A stretch of 64,000 nt of DNA from Marmoricola sp. URHB0036 (lineage in GTDB: Bacteria; Actinomycetota; Actinomycetes; Propionibacteriales; Nocardioidaceae), in the NCBI RefSeq assembly GCF_000426045.1, contig NZ_AUEP01000004.1, positions 1 to 64,000 of the forward strand, in the 5' to 3' direction. This document shows, in pieces, positions 10,068 through 18,440 of this stretch. The notes under the pieces were generated by a model that was not told where the DNA came from, made no database searches, and worked only from the letters and a program-made list of their open reading frames with translations. Position 1 is the first letter of the stretch. Every line of letters starts with the position of its first letter. The position numbers were made by a program, and so were the translations under genes.

Positions 10068-10976
10068 GTGGCCACCCGGGAGGTCACCCGCCCCAGCGCC
10101 CCGGCGACACCACCGGCCGGACGCCGCACGTCCGTCCAGCGCACCAAGCTGTGGGGCACCTTGCTGGCCCTGCCGACGGCCTGGATCGTCGGGTTCTTCG
10201 TCTCCAGCATGGTCATCGTGGTGCTGCTCTCCTTCGGCCGCACCCAGCGCGACGGCCGCCCGGTCTTCGGCACCCGGTTGACCAACTACGACGCGCTGTG
10301 GAACGAGGTCTACCTGCGGCTCTTCCTCCGCTCGCTGACCTATGCCGTGGTGACCACGCTCATCTGCGCGCTGATCGCCTTCCCGGTCGCCTACGCGATC
10401 GCGCTGCACGGCGGCCGGTTCAAGAGCGTGCTGATCGCGGCGATCGTGGTGCCGTTCTTCGCCAGCTACCTGATCCGGATGTACGCCTGGTCGGCGCTCC
10501 TCTCCGACGACGGTGTCGTCAACAGTGCGCTGCGCAAGGCCGGCCTCGGCGGCGTGCAGTTCCTGAACACGCCGTACGCCGTGATCGGCGGCCTGGTCTA
10601 CGGCTACGTCGTGTTCATGATCCTGCCGGTGTACGCCTCGCTCGAGCGCATGGACCTCTCCCTCATCGAGGCCGGCAAGGATCTCTACCACGGTCCGCTC
10701 CGCACGTTCTTCTCCGTCACGCTGCCGGCCACGCGCGCCGGACTGTTCGGCGGGATGCTGCTCGTCTTCCTCCCGGCGCTCGGCGACTTCGTGAGTGCCC
10801 AGCTGCTCGGTGGCCCGAAGACCTACATGATCGGCAACCTGATCCAGCAGCAGTTCCTGGAGGGCCAGAACTGGCCGCTCGGGTCCGCCATGACCGTCGC
10901 GATGATGATCGGGCTGACCGTGCTGATGGTGATCTACCTGCGTGCGACCACGACCCGCAACCGGGAACAAGCATGA
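10068..10976 (+). CDS. ABC transporter permease, PotB type
   Basis: A 302-residue inner-membrane permease with about six hydrophobic helices and the cytoplasmic coupling (EAA) loop around residues 200-220 (LIEAGKDLYHGPLRTFF), which docks on the ATPase. The GTG start lies two bases after the stop of the binding protein. It pairs with the following PotC-type permease to form the translocation channel for a polyamine or other cationic amine. The N-terminal 25 residues are hydrophilic and rich in Pro and Arg. The stop overlaps the next ATG by 4 bp, so the two subunits are probably translated in a coupled way. Confidence 0.92.
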   Translation: MATREVTRPSAPATPPAGRRTSVQRTKLWGTLLALPTAWIVGFFVSSMVIVVLLSFGRTQRDGRPVFGTRLTNYDALWNEVYLRLFLRSLTYAVVTTLICALIAFPVAYAIALHGGRFKSVLIAAIVVPFFASYLIRMYAWSALLSDDGVVNSALRKAGLGGVQFLNTPYAVIGGLVYGYVVFMILPVYASLERMDLSLIEAGKDLYHGPLRTFFSVTLPATRAGLFGGMLLVFLPALGDFVSAQLLGGPKTYMIGNLIQQQFLEGQNWPLGSAMTVAMMIGLTVLMVIYLRATTTRNREQA

Positions 10977-11803
10977 GCCGCCGGCTCGAACGGCGACCGG
11001 CCTTCGCCGTCACGGTCACGGTCGTGTTCTTCGCCTGGCTCTACCTGCCGATCGTCGCCGTGGTGCTGTTCAGCTTCAACAGCGTGAAGTCGCTGGCCAC
11101 CTTCCAGGGCTTCAGCACCCGTTGGTACGTCGACTTCTTCCACGACAGCTCGCTGATCACCTCGCTCACTGCCAGCCTGGGTATCGCTGCGGTCGCGGCG
11201 GCCGGGTCCCTCATCCTCGGCACCATGCTCGCCCTCGGGCTGGAGCGCATCCGGTCGCGGAGCGGTCGGGCCATCGGCGCGGTGACCCTGCTGCCGCTCG
11301 TCACCCCCGAGATCGTCACCGGCGTCGCTGCGTTGCTGTTCTTCACGGGGCTCGGCATGAAGCTCTCGCTGGTGACCGTCACGCTGGCCGAGATCACCTT
11401 CTCCATTGCCTACGTGACCGTGATCGTCCGCGGACGGTTGGCCTCGATGTCGCCCGAGGTCGAGGAGGCGGCACGCGACCTCGGCTGCACGCCTTGGCAG
11501 GCCGTGCGGCAGGTCATCCTGCCCACCCTGGTGCCGGCCCTACTGGGATCAGGACTCCTCGTCTTCGCGCTGGTCTTCGACGACTTCGTGCTGGCCTTCT
11601 TCACCACCGGCGTCGACCCCCAGCCACTGCCGGTGCGGATCTACTCCTCCATCCGGTTCGGCGTCTCCCCGGCCATCAACGCGGTCGGCACCCTGATGCT
11701 GGCCTTCTCCGCCCTGCTGATCGTGCTCGCGCTGCTGGTGCCGCGCCTGTTCCACCGCAAGACCTCCACCCTGGACCTCATCGCCGGAGGCGAACGCCCA
11801 TGA
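10973..11803 (+). CDS. ABC transporter permease, PotC type
   Basis: A 276-residue permease, second half of the channel. Six hydrophobic segments are evident. The EAA loop is clear (EEAARDLGCTPWQAVRQVIL, about residues 160-180). The short N-terminus (MSRRLERRPA) leads straight into the first helix. Its ATG overlaps the PotB-type stop (ATGA), and its own stop overlaps the ATPase start, as expected for a strictly coupled four-gene importer. Substrate specificity is set by the binding protein and is not readable from this subunit. Confidence 0.92.
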   Translation: MSRRLERRPAFAVTVTVVFFAWLYLPIVAVVLFSFNSVKSLATFQGFSTRWYVDFFHDSSLITSLTASLGIAAVAAAGSLILGTMLALGLERIRSRSGRAIGAVTLLPLVTPEIVTGVAALLFFTGLGMKLSLVTVTLAEITFSIAYVTVIVRGRLASMSPEVEEAARDLGCTPWQAVRQVILPTLVPALLGSGLLVFALVFDDFVLAFFTTGVDPQPLPVRIYSSIRFGVSPAINAVGTLMLAFSALLIVLALLVPRLFHRKTSTLDLIAGGERP

Positions 11804-12909
11804 CGACCACCGACACCCAGCTCACCCACGACCCGGCCACGGCCGAGTCACCCGCGGTGTCGCTCCGCGCACTGACCAAGGTGTTCGGGAAGGAGACCGT
11901 GGTCGACGACCTCGACCTCGACATCGCCAGCGGCGAGTTCTTCTCCCTGCTCGGCCCCTCGGGCTGCGGCAAGACGACCACGCTGCGGATGATCGCCGGC
12001 TTCACCGACCCAACCTCCGGCACGGTCATGGTCGGCGGAGAGGACGTGACCTCCACCCCGCCCCAGAAGCGTGACGTCAACACCGTCTTCCAGAGCTACG
12101 CGCTCTTCGAGCACCTCGACGTACGCCGCAACGTCGGGTTCGGCCTGCGTCGCAAGGGCATCGACCGTCGCACCATCGACCAGCGCGTCGGCGAGGCCCT
12201 CGAGCTCGTGCAGCTCGCCGACCGGGCCGACGACCGTCCAGCGCAGCTCTCCGGCGGTCAGCGGCAGCGCGTCGCCCTCGCCCGGGCCCTCATCAACCGA
12301 CCGCAGGTGCTGCTGCTCGACGAGCCGCTAGCGGCGCTCGACCTCAAGCTCCGCCGCGCGATGCAGCTGGAGCTGAAGTCGATCCAGCGCGAGGTCGGGA
12401 TCACCTTCCTGTTCGTGACCCACGACCAGGACGAGGCGCTCAGCATGAGCGACCGCATCGCGATCATGAACGGCGGTGTCATCGAGCAGTGCGGCACTCC
12501 CGAGCACATCTACGAGAACCCGACCTCGGTGTTCGCCGCAGGGTTCATCGGCACCAGCAACCTGATGCCGGGCACCTACGGCGACGGTGTCGTCCAGGTG
12601 TGTCCCGAGCTCCGCGTCCCCCTGCTGGCCGGCCACGGCCTGACCGGTGGCGAGCAGGTCAGCGTCGCGATCCGTCCGGAGAAGATCTGGCTCAGTGAGC
12701 TCACGCCGGCCATGGTGCAGGTGCCCGGCACCGTGGTCGCGTCGACCTACCACGGCGCCACCACGCAGTACCTCGTCGACGTCGCCCCCGACGTCACCCT
12801 GACCGTGCTCGAGCAGAACCTGCCCCGGATGAGCACGGGCGACCGCTGGACGCCCGGATCACGCGTGCAGATCGGCTGGCTTCCCGAGCACACGGTCCTG
12901 CTCCGATGA
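11800..12909 (+). CDS. ABC transporter ATP-binding protein, PotA type
   Basis: A 369-residue ATPase for the importer. Visible motifs are Walker A GPSGCGKTTT (about residue 54), Q-loop FQSYALFEHL, signature [10 protein letters not shown] (about 150), Walker B VLLLDEPLAALD and the switch His in VTHDQDE. The C-terminal 110 residues form a TOBE-type domain (VAIRPEKIWL). The first 20 residues are a non-conserved extension. Length and domain order match PotA. The ATG overlaps the upstream stop, and the stop overlaps the amine-oxidase start (ATGA). Confidence 0.93.
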   Translation: MTTTDTQLTHDPATAESPAVSLRALTKVFGKETVVDDLDLDIASGEFFSLLGPSGCGKTTTLRMIAGFTDPTSGTVMVGGEDVTSTPPQKRDVNTVFQSYALFEHLDVRRNVGFGLRRKGIDRRTIDQRVGEALELVQLADRADDRPAQLSGGQRQRVALARALINRPQVLLLDEPLAALDLKLRRAMQLELKSIQREVGITFLFVTHDQDEALSMSDRIAIMNGGVIEQCGTPEHIYENPTSVFAAGFIGTSNLMPGTYGDGVVQVCPELRVPLLAGHGLTGGEQVSVAIRPEKIWLSELTPAMVQVPGTVVASTYHGATTQYLVDVAPDVTLTVLEQNLPRMSTGDRWTPGSRVQIGWLPEHTVLLR

Positions 12910-14237
12910 AGTCGGATGTGATCGTCGTCGGTGCCGGGCTCGCCGGGCTGTCTGCCGCCCGCGACCTGGCCGCCGGCGGAGCGACCGTGACGGTGCTCGA
13001 GGCACGCGACCGGGTCGGCGGCCGGGTCGAGCAGGTCGAGCTGCCCGACGGACGCCGCGTCCAGCTCGGCGGCGAGGTCGTGGGCAACGCGCACACCTCC
13101 TACCTCGGGCTGGTGGCCGAGCTCGGTCTCACCCTGGTGCCGTCGTACGTCGCCGAGCCGGGTGAGATCACCCGCCAGGTGCCCGAGTCAGTCGACGTCG
13201 GCACCTGGCCGTCGTGGTTCACCGATTCCGACATCGCCTCCTACGAGAGCGTCGAGGCGGCGCTGGAGAAGGTCGTCGCGAGCATCGAGCCGACCGACCC
13301 GTTCGGCCACCCCGACCTGCACCGGCTCGACCAGCTCAGCTTCGGCGACTTCCTGCGCGAGGCCGGCGCGACCGCTGCCGTGCTGCGCGCCTTCGACCTG
13401 GTGCACCTGAGCCTCTCCGACGGGTCGATCGAGCGCCAGAGCACCTTTGCCTACGCGCGCAAGCAGGCCGTCGGCGGCGGCACCGCTGCCTACGACGTCG
13501 CCGAGTGGGAGAACCAGCGGGTGGCCGAAGGTTCGGCCACCGTTGCCCTGACGATGGCGGCCGGGTTGTCCGACGTACGCCTCGCGTCGCCGGTCTCCCG
13601 GATCGCCATCGCGTCCACCGGTTGCGCCGTGACGACGCGCGCGGGTGAAGAGATCCGCGCCGACGCCGTCGTGCTCGCCGTACCGTGTGGACCTGCACGG
13701 GACATGGAGATCATCGGGGTCAGCGACGAGCGGCTGACCTCGCTGCGTCGCCAGCGGCATGCCTGGGCGGCCAAGTTCGTCGCGGCGTACGACCGCCCGT
13801 TCTGGCGGGACAACGGCCAGAACGCGCTGTCGGAGAGCGAGGGCGTGATCGGCTCGACCTGGCCGCAGCAGGAGGGCGTGCTCTCCGCGCTCGTGCCGCC
13901 GGAACGGTACGCCGCCTTCGTCGCGAGTGACCCGGACACCCGCCACCGCGAAGCGCTCGAGCAGCTTGCCGGTCTGTACGGCGACCGGGCACTCACCCCG
14001 ATGCAGACCTGGACCCGTCTCTGGGGCACCGATCCGTGGACCCAGGGCTACGTCACGAACTGGCGACCCGGCGACGTGGAGGGGGTGGGACCGTTGCACG
14101 GCACCCACGAGCCGCCGTTCTACGTGTGCGGCTCCGACCAGTGGGTCGCGGGGTACATGGAAGGCGCCGTCCGCACCGGTCGGGCGGCAGCCCGAGCAGT
14201 ATTGAAACAGGCAGCGTTGACGGGAGAGGTGTCTTGA
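12906..14237 (+). CDS. FAD-dependent amine oxidase (flavin monoamine oxidase family)
   Basis: A 443-residue flavoenzyme that would oxidise a primary, secondary or tertiary amine to an imine, giving an aldehyde or demethylated amine plus H2O2. The N-terminal FAD-binding fold is clear: VIVVGAGLAGLSAARDLAAG, LEARDRVGGRV. The C-terminal FAD contact is present (PPFYVCGSDQWVAGYMEGAVRTGRAAARAV). There is no signal peptide. It lies directly after the amine importer with ATGA overlap, so its substrate is probably the imported amine or a demethylation intermediate. Similarity is to the MAO/polyamine oxidase superfamily; a more exact specificity cannot be read. Confidence 0.9.
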   Translation: MKSDVIVVGAGLAGLSAARDLAAGGATVTVLEARDRVGGRVEQVELPDGRRVQLGGEVVGNAHTSYLGLVAELGLTLVPSYVAEPGEITRQVPESVDVGTWPSWFTDSDIASYESVEAALEKVVASIEPTDPFGHPDLHRLDQLSFGDFLREAGATAAVLRAFDLVHLSLSDGSIERQSTFAYARKQAVGGGTAAYDVAEWENQRVAEGSATVALTMAAGLSDVRLASPVSRIAIASTGCAVTTRAGEEIRADAVVLAVPCGPARDMEIIGVSDERLTSLRRQRHAWAAKFVAAYDRPFWRDNGQNALSESEGVIGSTWPQQEGVLSALVPPERYAAFVASDPDTRHREALEQLAGLYGDRALTPMQTWTRLWGTDPWTQGYVTNWRPGDVEGVGPLHGTHEPPFYVCGSDQWVAGYMEGAVRTGRAAARAVLKQAALTGEVS

Positions 14238-15394
14238 TGGACTTCGGGCTGACCGACGAGCAGCGTGCGGTGGTGGCGACGACGAGGGCGTTCGTCGAGA
14301 AGGAGCTCTACCCCCACGAGGAGGAGGTCGAGCGCACCGGCGTCCTGCGTCCGGAGCTGCGTGACGAGATCGCCCAGAAGGCCCTCAAGGCCGGCCTCTA
14401 CGCCGCGAACATGCCGGAGGAAGCCGGCGGCGCCGGGCTCGACACCGTGACGTGGGTGCTCTACGAGAAGGAGCTCGGCAAGGCCAACTACGCGCTGCAG
14501 TACACCGTCGGGCGACCGTCCAACATCCTGCTCGGCGGCACCGAGGCCCAGAAGGAGCGCTACCTCTACCCATGCGTCCGGGGTGAGCGGGTCGACTGCA
14601 TGGCGATGACCGAACCCGGCGCCGGGTCGGACCTGCGTGGCATGCGCACCAGGGCCACCCGCGAGGACAACGACGGACAGAGCGGTTGGCGGATCAGGGG
14701 CAGCAAGCACTTCATCAGCCACGCCGACGAGGCCGACTTCGTGATCATGTACGCGCGGACCGACGACTCGACGGACGGCAAGGCGATCTCCACGTTCCTG
14801 GTCGACTTCGACACCCCCGGCGTCGAGCTGCACGACGGTTATCGCAACGTCTCCCACCGCGGCTACACCAACTCGATCATCGACTTCGACTGCTGGGTGC
14901 CGGAGGACGCGCTCCTCGGCGAGGAGGGCAAGGGCTTCGACCTCGCCGGCACCTGGCTGGGCAGCACCCGTCTCCAGGTGGCGGCCACGTGTCTGGGTCG
15001 GGCCGAGCGGGCACTGGAGCTCGCCGTACGCCATGCCGCGGAGCGGGAGCAGTTCGGCCAGAAGATCGGTCGCTTCCAGGGGATCTCCTTCAAGCTGGCC
15101 GACATGGCGCTGGAGCTGCGGGCGGCCGAGCTGGTGACGCTGTGGGCGGCCTGGAAGTACGACGAGGGCACCGCGACCGACTCCGACATCGCGATGGCGA
15201 AGCTGAAGGCGTCCGAGATGCTCGCGATGGTGGCCGACGAGGCCATCCAGATCCACGGCGGCATGGGCCTGATGGACGAGCTGCCCCTCGAGCGGATCTG
15301 GCGAGACGCCCGCATCGAGCGCATCTGGGACGGCACCTCCGAGATCCAGCGGCACATCATCTCGCGCGGACTGCTCCGTCCGTTGGGGTCCTGA
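14237..15394 (+). CDS. Acyl-CoA dehydrogenase (CaiA-like context)
   Basis: A 385-residue FAD enzyme catalysing alpha,beta-dehydrogenation of an acyl-CoA. The N-terminal helical domain begins MDFGLTDEQ; the FAD/substrate loop is MTEPGAGSDLRGM (about residue 125), and RAEREQ-like HAAEREQFGQKIGRFQ (about 265) and IQIHGGMGL (about 340) are family hallmarks. Near residue 365 the usual YEGT catalytic-glutamate motif reads IWDGTSEIQ, with Asp in place of Glu, so the catalytic base may be altered or located elsewhere. It is coupled to the amine oxidase (TGATG) and to the CaiD-like crotonase. By analogy with carnitine metabolism it could oxidise gamma-butyrobetainyl-CoA to crotonobetainyl-CoA; this is inference. 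Confidence 0.9.
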   Translation: MDFGLTDEQRAVVATTRAFVEKELYPHEEEVERTGVLRPELRDEIAQKALKAGLYAANMPEEAGGAGLDTVTWVLYEKELGKANYALQYTVGRPSNILLGGTEAQKERYLYPCVRGERVDCMAMTEPGAGSDLRGMRTRATREDNDGQSGWRIRGSKHFISHADEADFVIMYARTDDSTDGKAISTFLVDFDTPGVELHDGYRNVSHRGYTNSIIDFDCWVPEDALLGEEGKGFDLAGTWLGSTRLQVAATCLGRAERALELAVRHAAEREQFGQKIGRFQGISFKLADMALELRAAELVTLWAAWKYDEGTATDSDIAMAKLKASEMLAMVADEAIQIHGGMGLMDELPLERIWRDARIERIWDGTSEIQRHIISRGLLRPLGS

Positions 15395-16179
15395 TGTCCG
15401 ACGTCGTACGCACCCGGCGCGAGGGCGGCATCCTCGAGGTCACCCTCGACCGCCCCAAGGCCAACGCCATCGACCTGGCCACCAGCCGCATCATGGGCGA
15501 GGTGTTCGCCGGCTTCCGCGACGACCCCGAGCTGCGGGTCGCCGTGCTCCAGACCGCTGGTGAGAAGTTCTTCAGCGCCGGGTTCGACCTGAAGGCTGCC
15601 GCCACTGGCGACGCCGTCGACGGCGACTACGGCGCCGGCGGGTTCGGCGGCCTGCAGGAGCTGCCCGACCTGAACAAGCCGGTGATCGCGGCCGTGCACG
15701 GCATGGCCGTCGGCGGCGGCTTCGAGATCGCCCTGTCCTGCGACCTGATCTACGCCACCGAGACCGTGCGCTTCGGCCTGCCGGAGATCAACGCCGGCAC
15801 CCTCGCCGACGCGGCGACGGTCAAGCTGCCCAAGCGGATGCCGTACCACGTGGCGATGGAGCTGCTGCTGACCGGACGCTGGATGTCGGCCGAGGAGGCG
15901 CACCGGTGGGGCGTGGTCAACGAGGTGCTGCCCGACCACGACGCCCTGATGGCCCGGGTCTGGGAGGTGGCGCGGCTGCTCGAGTCCGGGCCGCCGCTGG
16001 TGTTCGCGGCGATCAAGGAGACCGCCCGCGCCGCGGAGGGTCTGCCGTTCCAGGACGCGATGAACCTGATCACCCAGCGCCGGCTGCCGACCGTCGACGT
16101 CCTCTACGGCTCCGAGGACAACATGGAGGGCTTCCGCGCCTTTGCCGAGAAGCGCCCTCCCGTGTGGAAGGGCCGCTGA
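15394..16179 (+). CDS. Enoyl-CoA hydratase family protein, CaiD (carnitinyl-CoA dehydratase)-like
   Basis: A 261-residue crotonase, the same length as E. coli CaiD as I recall it. Segments closely resembling CaiD are TLDRPKANAID, AGEKFFSAGFDLKAAA, KPVIAAVHGMAVGGGFEIAL and a C-terminus ending FAEKRPPVWKGR. The oxyanion-hole glycines and the LPEINAG segment are present. CaiD interconverts crotonobetainyl-CoA and carnitinyl-CoA. The resemblance is stronger than to general fatty-acid hydratases, which supports, but does not prove, a trimethylammonium acyl-CoA substrate. It is the last gene of the operon that starts with tetR, and its ATG overlaps the dehydrogenase stop. Confidence 0.85.
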   Translation: MSDVVRTRREGGILEVTLDRPKANAIDLATSRIMGEVFAGFRDDPELRVAVLQTAGEKFFSAGFDLKAAATGDAVDGDYGAGGFGGLQELPDLNKPVIAAVHGMAVGGGFEIALSCDLIYATETVRFGLPEINAGTLADAATVKLPKRMPYHVAMELLLTGRWMSAEEAHRWGVVNEVLPDHDALMARVWEVARLLESGPPLVFAAIKETARAAEGLPFQDAMNLITQRRLPTVDVLYGSEDNMEGFRAFAEKRPPVWKGR

Positions 16180-16182
16180 ACC

Positions 16183-16689
16183 TCACTCGCCCCGGACGCC
16201 GGGGTCCAGGATCGGGCGGGGAGGGACGGGCGTCGCGACCACGAAGGAGCTGGTGGTCTGACCATGCATGAGGAACTGGTCGAGGATGGACTCGAGCCCC
16301 TCGATCGTGGGGACGTGGATCAGCATCAGGAAGCAGTCCTCGCCAGAGATCCGGTAGCACTGGGAGACCTGGGGCGTGCGTTGCGCCAGCTCGGCGACCT
16401 TGGGCAGCTGCCCCGGACCTGGACGCACTCGAACCCACGCGGCGATGGGAACACCCATGGCTGCGGGGTCGATGTCGAGGCGGTAGCCGCGGATCACACC
16501 GCTCTCCTCGAGACGCCTGACGCGCTCCCGCACCGACGGGGACGACATGCCGATCCGCCGCGCGAGGTCGGCCGTGGAGAGCCGAGGGTTCTCCGCCAGC
16601 TCGGCGAGAACTCGTCGGTTGGTGGCATCGATACCCGAATTTTCGTTCGGCAAAGGATTGCCCTCCTTCGCCTTCGATCCTGCCGCCAC
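16183..16689 (-). CDS. Lrp/AsnC-family transcriptional regulator
   Basis: A 168-residue feast/famine regulator. Residues about 20-70 form the winged helix (IDATNRRVLAELAENPRLSTADLARRIGMSSPSVRERVRRLEESGVI written here as separate blocks: IDATNRRVLAEL, LARRIGMSS, RVRRLEESGV). Residues about 85-150 are the RAM ligand-binding/oligomerisation domain (CYRISGEDCFLMLIHV). It starts at a GTG with an unconserved 18-residue leader; an internal start is possible. It is divergent from the EamA exporter, the common arrangement in which an Lrp-type protein controls a neighbouring amino-acid exporter in response to that amino acid. The 3' end lies 3 bp from the converging crotonase stop. Confidence 0.92.
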   Translation of the reverse strand: MAAGSKAKEGNPLPNENSGIDATNRRVLAELAENPRLSTADLARRIGMSSPSVRERVRRLEESGVIRGYRLDIDPAAMGVPIAAWVRVRPGPGQLPKVAELAQRTPQVSQCYRISGEDCFLMLIHVPTIEGLESILDQFLMHGQTTSSFVVATPVPPRPILDPGVRGE

Positions 16690-16751
16690 AGCGCCTCCTG
16701 AACCTCTGTTTGGCCATTCAGTCGCGGGTCATTGTCTCAGATACTAAGGCG

Positions 16752-17645
16752 GTGTCCTCCACATCGCCGAGATCTCCGCTCCCACCCATCGACGCGATCC
16801 AGGAGCGCGTTCCTCCGCACGCCTACTTCGTGGTCAGCGCCGTCTTTCACTACCTGGGTCCGGCGTTCGCGGTGCTGCTCTTCGTGCACATCGAGCCGAT
16901 GGGCGTGGCCTGGCTGCGCATCGCCTCGGCGGCGGTCATCTTCGCCATCTGGCGACGGCCGTGGCGAGCGTGGTCGGCGCTGGGCGAGGCGACCAGACGC
17001 ACGCTCCTGGGGTGGGGAGGAGTGCTTGCCGTCATGAACATCTGCTTCTACCTGGCCATCGACGCACTCCCGCTGGGCACCGTCGCTGCGATCGAGTTCC
17101 TCCCGGTCATCGTCCTCGCCGCACTGGCCGCGCGGTCCCGACGCAACATCGCTGCCCTCGTGCTGGCCGTCGTCGGGGTGTACCTGTTGACCGACGTACG
17201 GCTGGCAGGCGAGCCGTGGGGCCTGACCTTTGCGGGCGCCAACGCACTGCTGTTCGCTGCCTACATCACCCTCGGGCATCGGGTCGCGAGGGACGAGGCG
17301 CTCACCGGTATCGACGGTCTGGCCCTGTCGATGCTGATCGCTGCCGCCGTGGCCCTTCCTTTCGGGCTCTGGGAGGCCAGACCTGCCATGGCCGACCCGG
17401 CGCTGCTCGCGGCAGCCATCGGCGTGGGTGTGTGCTCGTCGGTGGTTCCCTACGTCTGTGACCAGCTCGCCATGAAGCGACTGGCGCGGTCGACGTACGC
17501 GCTCATGGTGGCGCTGCTGCCGGCAACGGCGACCGTCATCGGCATCGTCGTACTGGCCCAGATTCCGACGCTTGCCGAGTCAGTCGGGGTCCTGCTGGTC
17601 ATCGGCGGTGTGGCGCTGCACCGCGAACCGGCTCAACCGAGGTGA
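16752..17645 (+). CDS. EamA/DMT-superfamily exporter (RhtA-like)
   Basis: A 297-residue membrane protein with ten predicted helices arranged as two EamA repeats; the second repeat begins at about residue 150. Conserved features include the proline/glutamate helix GTVAAIEFLPVIVLA near residue 115 and VVPYVCDQLAMKRL near 235. Members export threonine, homoserine or related small metabolites. The GTG at 16752 puts a 25-residue hydrophilic segment before the first helix; a TTG at 16710 is possible but lies further into the divergent promoter region. The Lrp regulator opposite is the likely controller. The stop overlaps the converging DinB gene by 13 bp. Confidence 0.85.
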   Translation: MSSTSPRSPLPPIDAIQERVPPHAYFVVSAVFHYLGPAFAVLLFVHIEPMGVAWLRIASAAVIFAIWRRPWRAWSALGEATRRTLLGWGGVLAVMNICFYLAIDALPLGTVAAIEFLPVIVLAALAARSRRNIAALVLAVVGVYLLTDVRLAGEPWGLTFAGANALLFAAYITLGHRVARDEALTGIDGLALSMLIAAAVALPFGLWEARPAMADPALLAAAIGVGVCSSVVPYVCDQLAMKRLARSTYALMVALLPATATVIGIVVLAQIPTLAESVGVLLVIGGVALHREPAQPR

Positions 17646-18364
17646 GCAAGATCCCGTCGGATGTAGCGCAGGTGGGCCCACTCCTCCTCGAGGATGACGC
17701 GAATGCAGTCACCCACAGTGGGATGCCAGTCACCGCCGCCCCACGGGTCCTTGCGTTCCTCGGCGAGCAGCTCCGGCGTGGCCGTGGCCAGGAACTCGGT
17801 CACCATCCCCTGTCGCTCGGCGCGCACCGCGAGGATCTCCTCGTAGGTCGGAGGATCCACGCGGAAGATCGACATGTCGAAGCCCATCTCCGCGGCACCG
17901 GTGAAGATCTGGCCGAGCTCGTGGAACGGCTGCTCCACCCCCAGGATCCCGCCACGGAGCCAGGCGTCGGTCGCCAGGACGAGGTGCCGCAGGGTCTGGG
18001 CCAGGGACCACTCGCCCTCGACGTGGGCGTCCACCAGCTCAGGCGGCGTCTCCGCCACCGTCGTCTGCCACGCCGACTGCACCGCGACCCACCCGTCGCG
18101 GAGGCCCTCTGGCGTCTGTGCCTTCTGCAGCTCGCGCCCCGGGAACTGACGGTCAAGCTCGGCATCCACGAGCGGCACCACGTCGACCCCGTTGACCAGG
18201 AGGCTGCCGAAGAACAGGTCGTGGCTGTCGATGTCGAGCCCGCCCACATCGACGCTGCGCATCGTCACACCGCTGACATCGGAGAACCGCATGGTGGCGC
18301 CCTTGAAGCTCGTCTTGACGAAGGTCGCGCCCTCGAACTCCTTCGTACCGGAATAGTTCGTCAT
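17633..18364 (-). CDS. DinB-superfamily protein with N-terminal pentapeptide-like segment
   Basis: A 243-residue protein. Residues about 5-50 show a five-residue periodicity (FEGATFVKTSFKGA, then FSDVSGVTMRSVDVGG), suggestive of a short pentapeptide-repeat beta-helix. The rest is a DinB four-helix bundle with candidate metal-binding histidines in LRHLVLATD and EEEWAHLRY. DinB proteins are thiol-dependent S-transferases or metal hydrolases using bacillithiol or mycothiol; mycothiol is expected in actinobacteria. ATG 18364 is preferred over GTG 18367. A second DinB-type protein occurs at 46229-46732. The exact reaction is unknown. Confidence 0.8.
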   Translation of the reverse strand: MTNYSGTKEFEGATFVKTSFKGATMRFSDVSGVTMRSVDVGGLDIDSHDLFFGSLLVNGVDVVPLVDAELDRQFPGRELQKAQTPEGLRDGWVAVQSAWQTTVAETPPELVDAHVEGEWSLAQTLRHLVLATDAWLRGGILGVEQPFHELGQIFTGAAEMGFDMSIFRVDPPTYEEILAVRAERQGMVTEFLATATPELLAEERKDPWGGGDWHPTVGDCIRVILEEEWAHLRYIRRDLAHLG

Positions 18365-18440
18365 CACCCCATCATCACCGTTGCCGGTGACAGTCTTCCG
18401 GCATCGGCGCCATCACCAGCGTCGTACTCGTGGGGATGTG

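Noticed and set aside
16690-16751. Lrp operator in the EamA/Lrp divergent region
   Set aside because: No clear palindrome or phased repeat could be defined in this 62-bp stretch, so no site is annotated.
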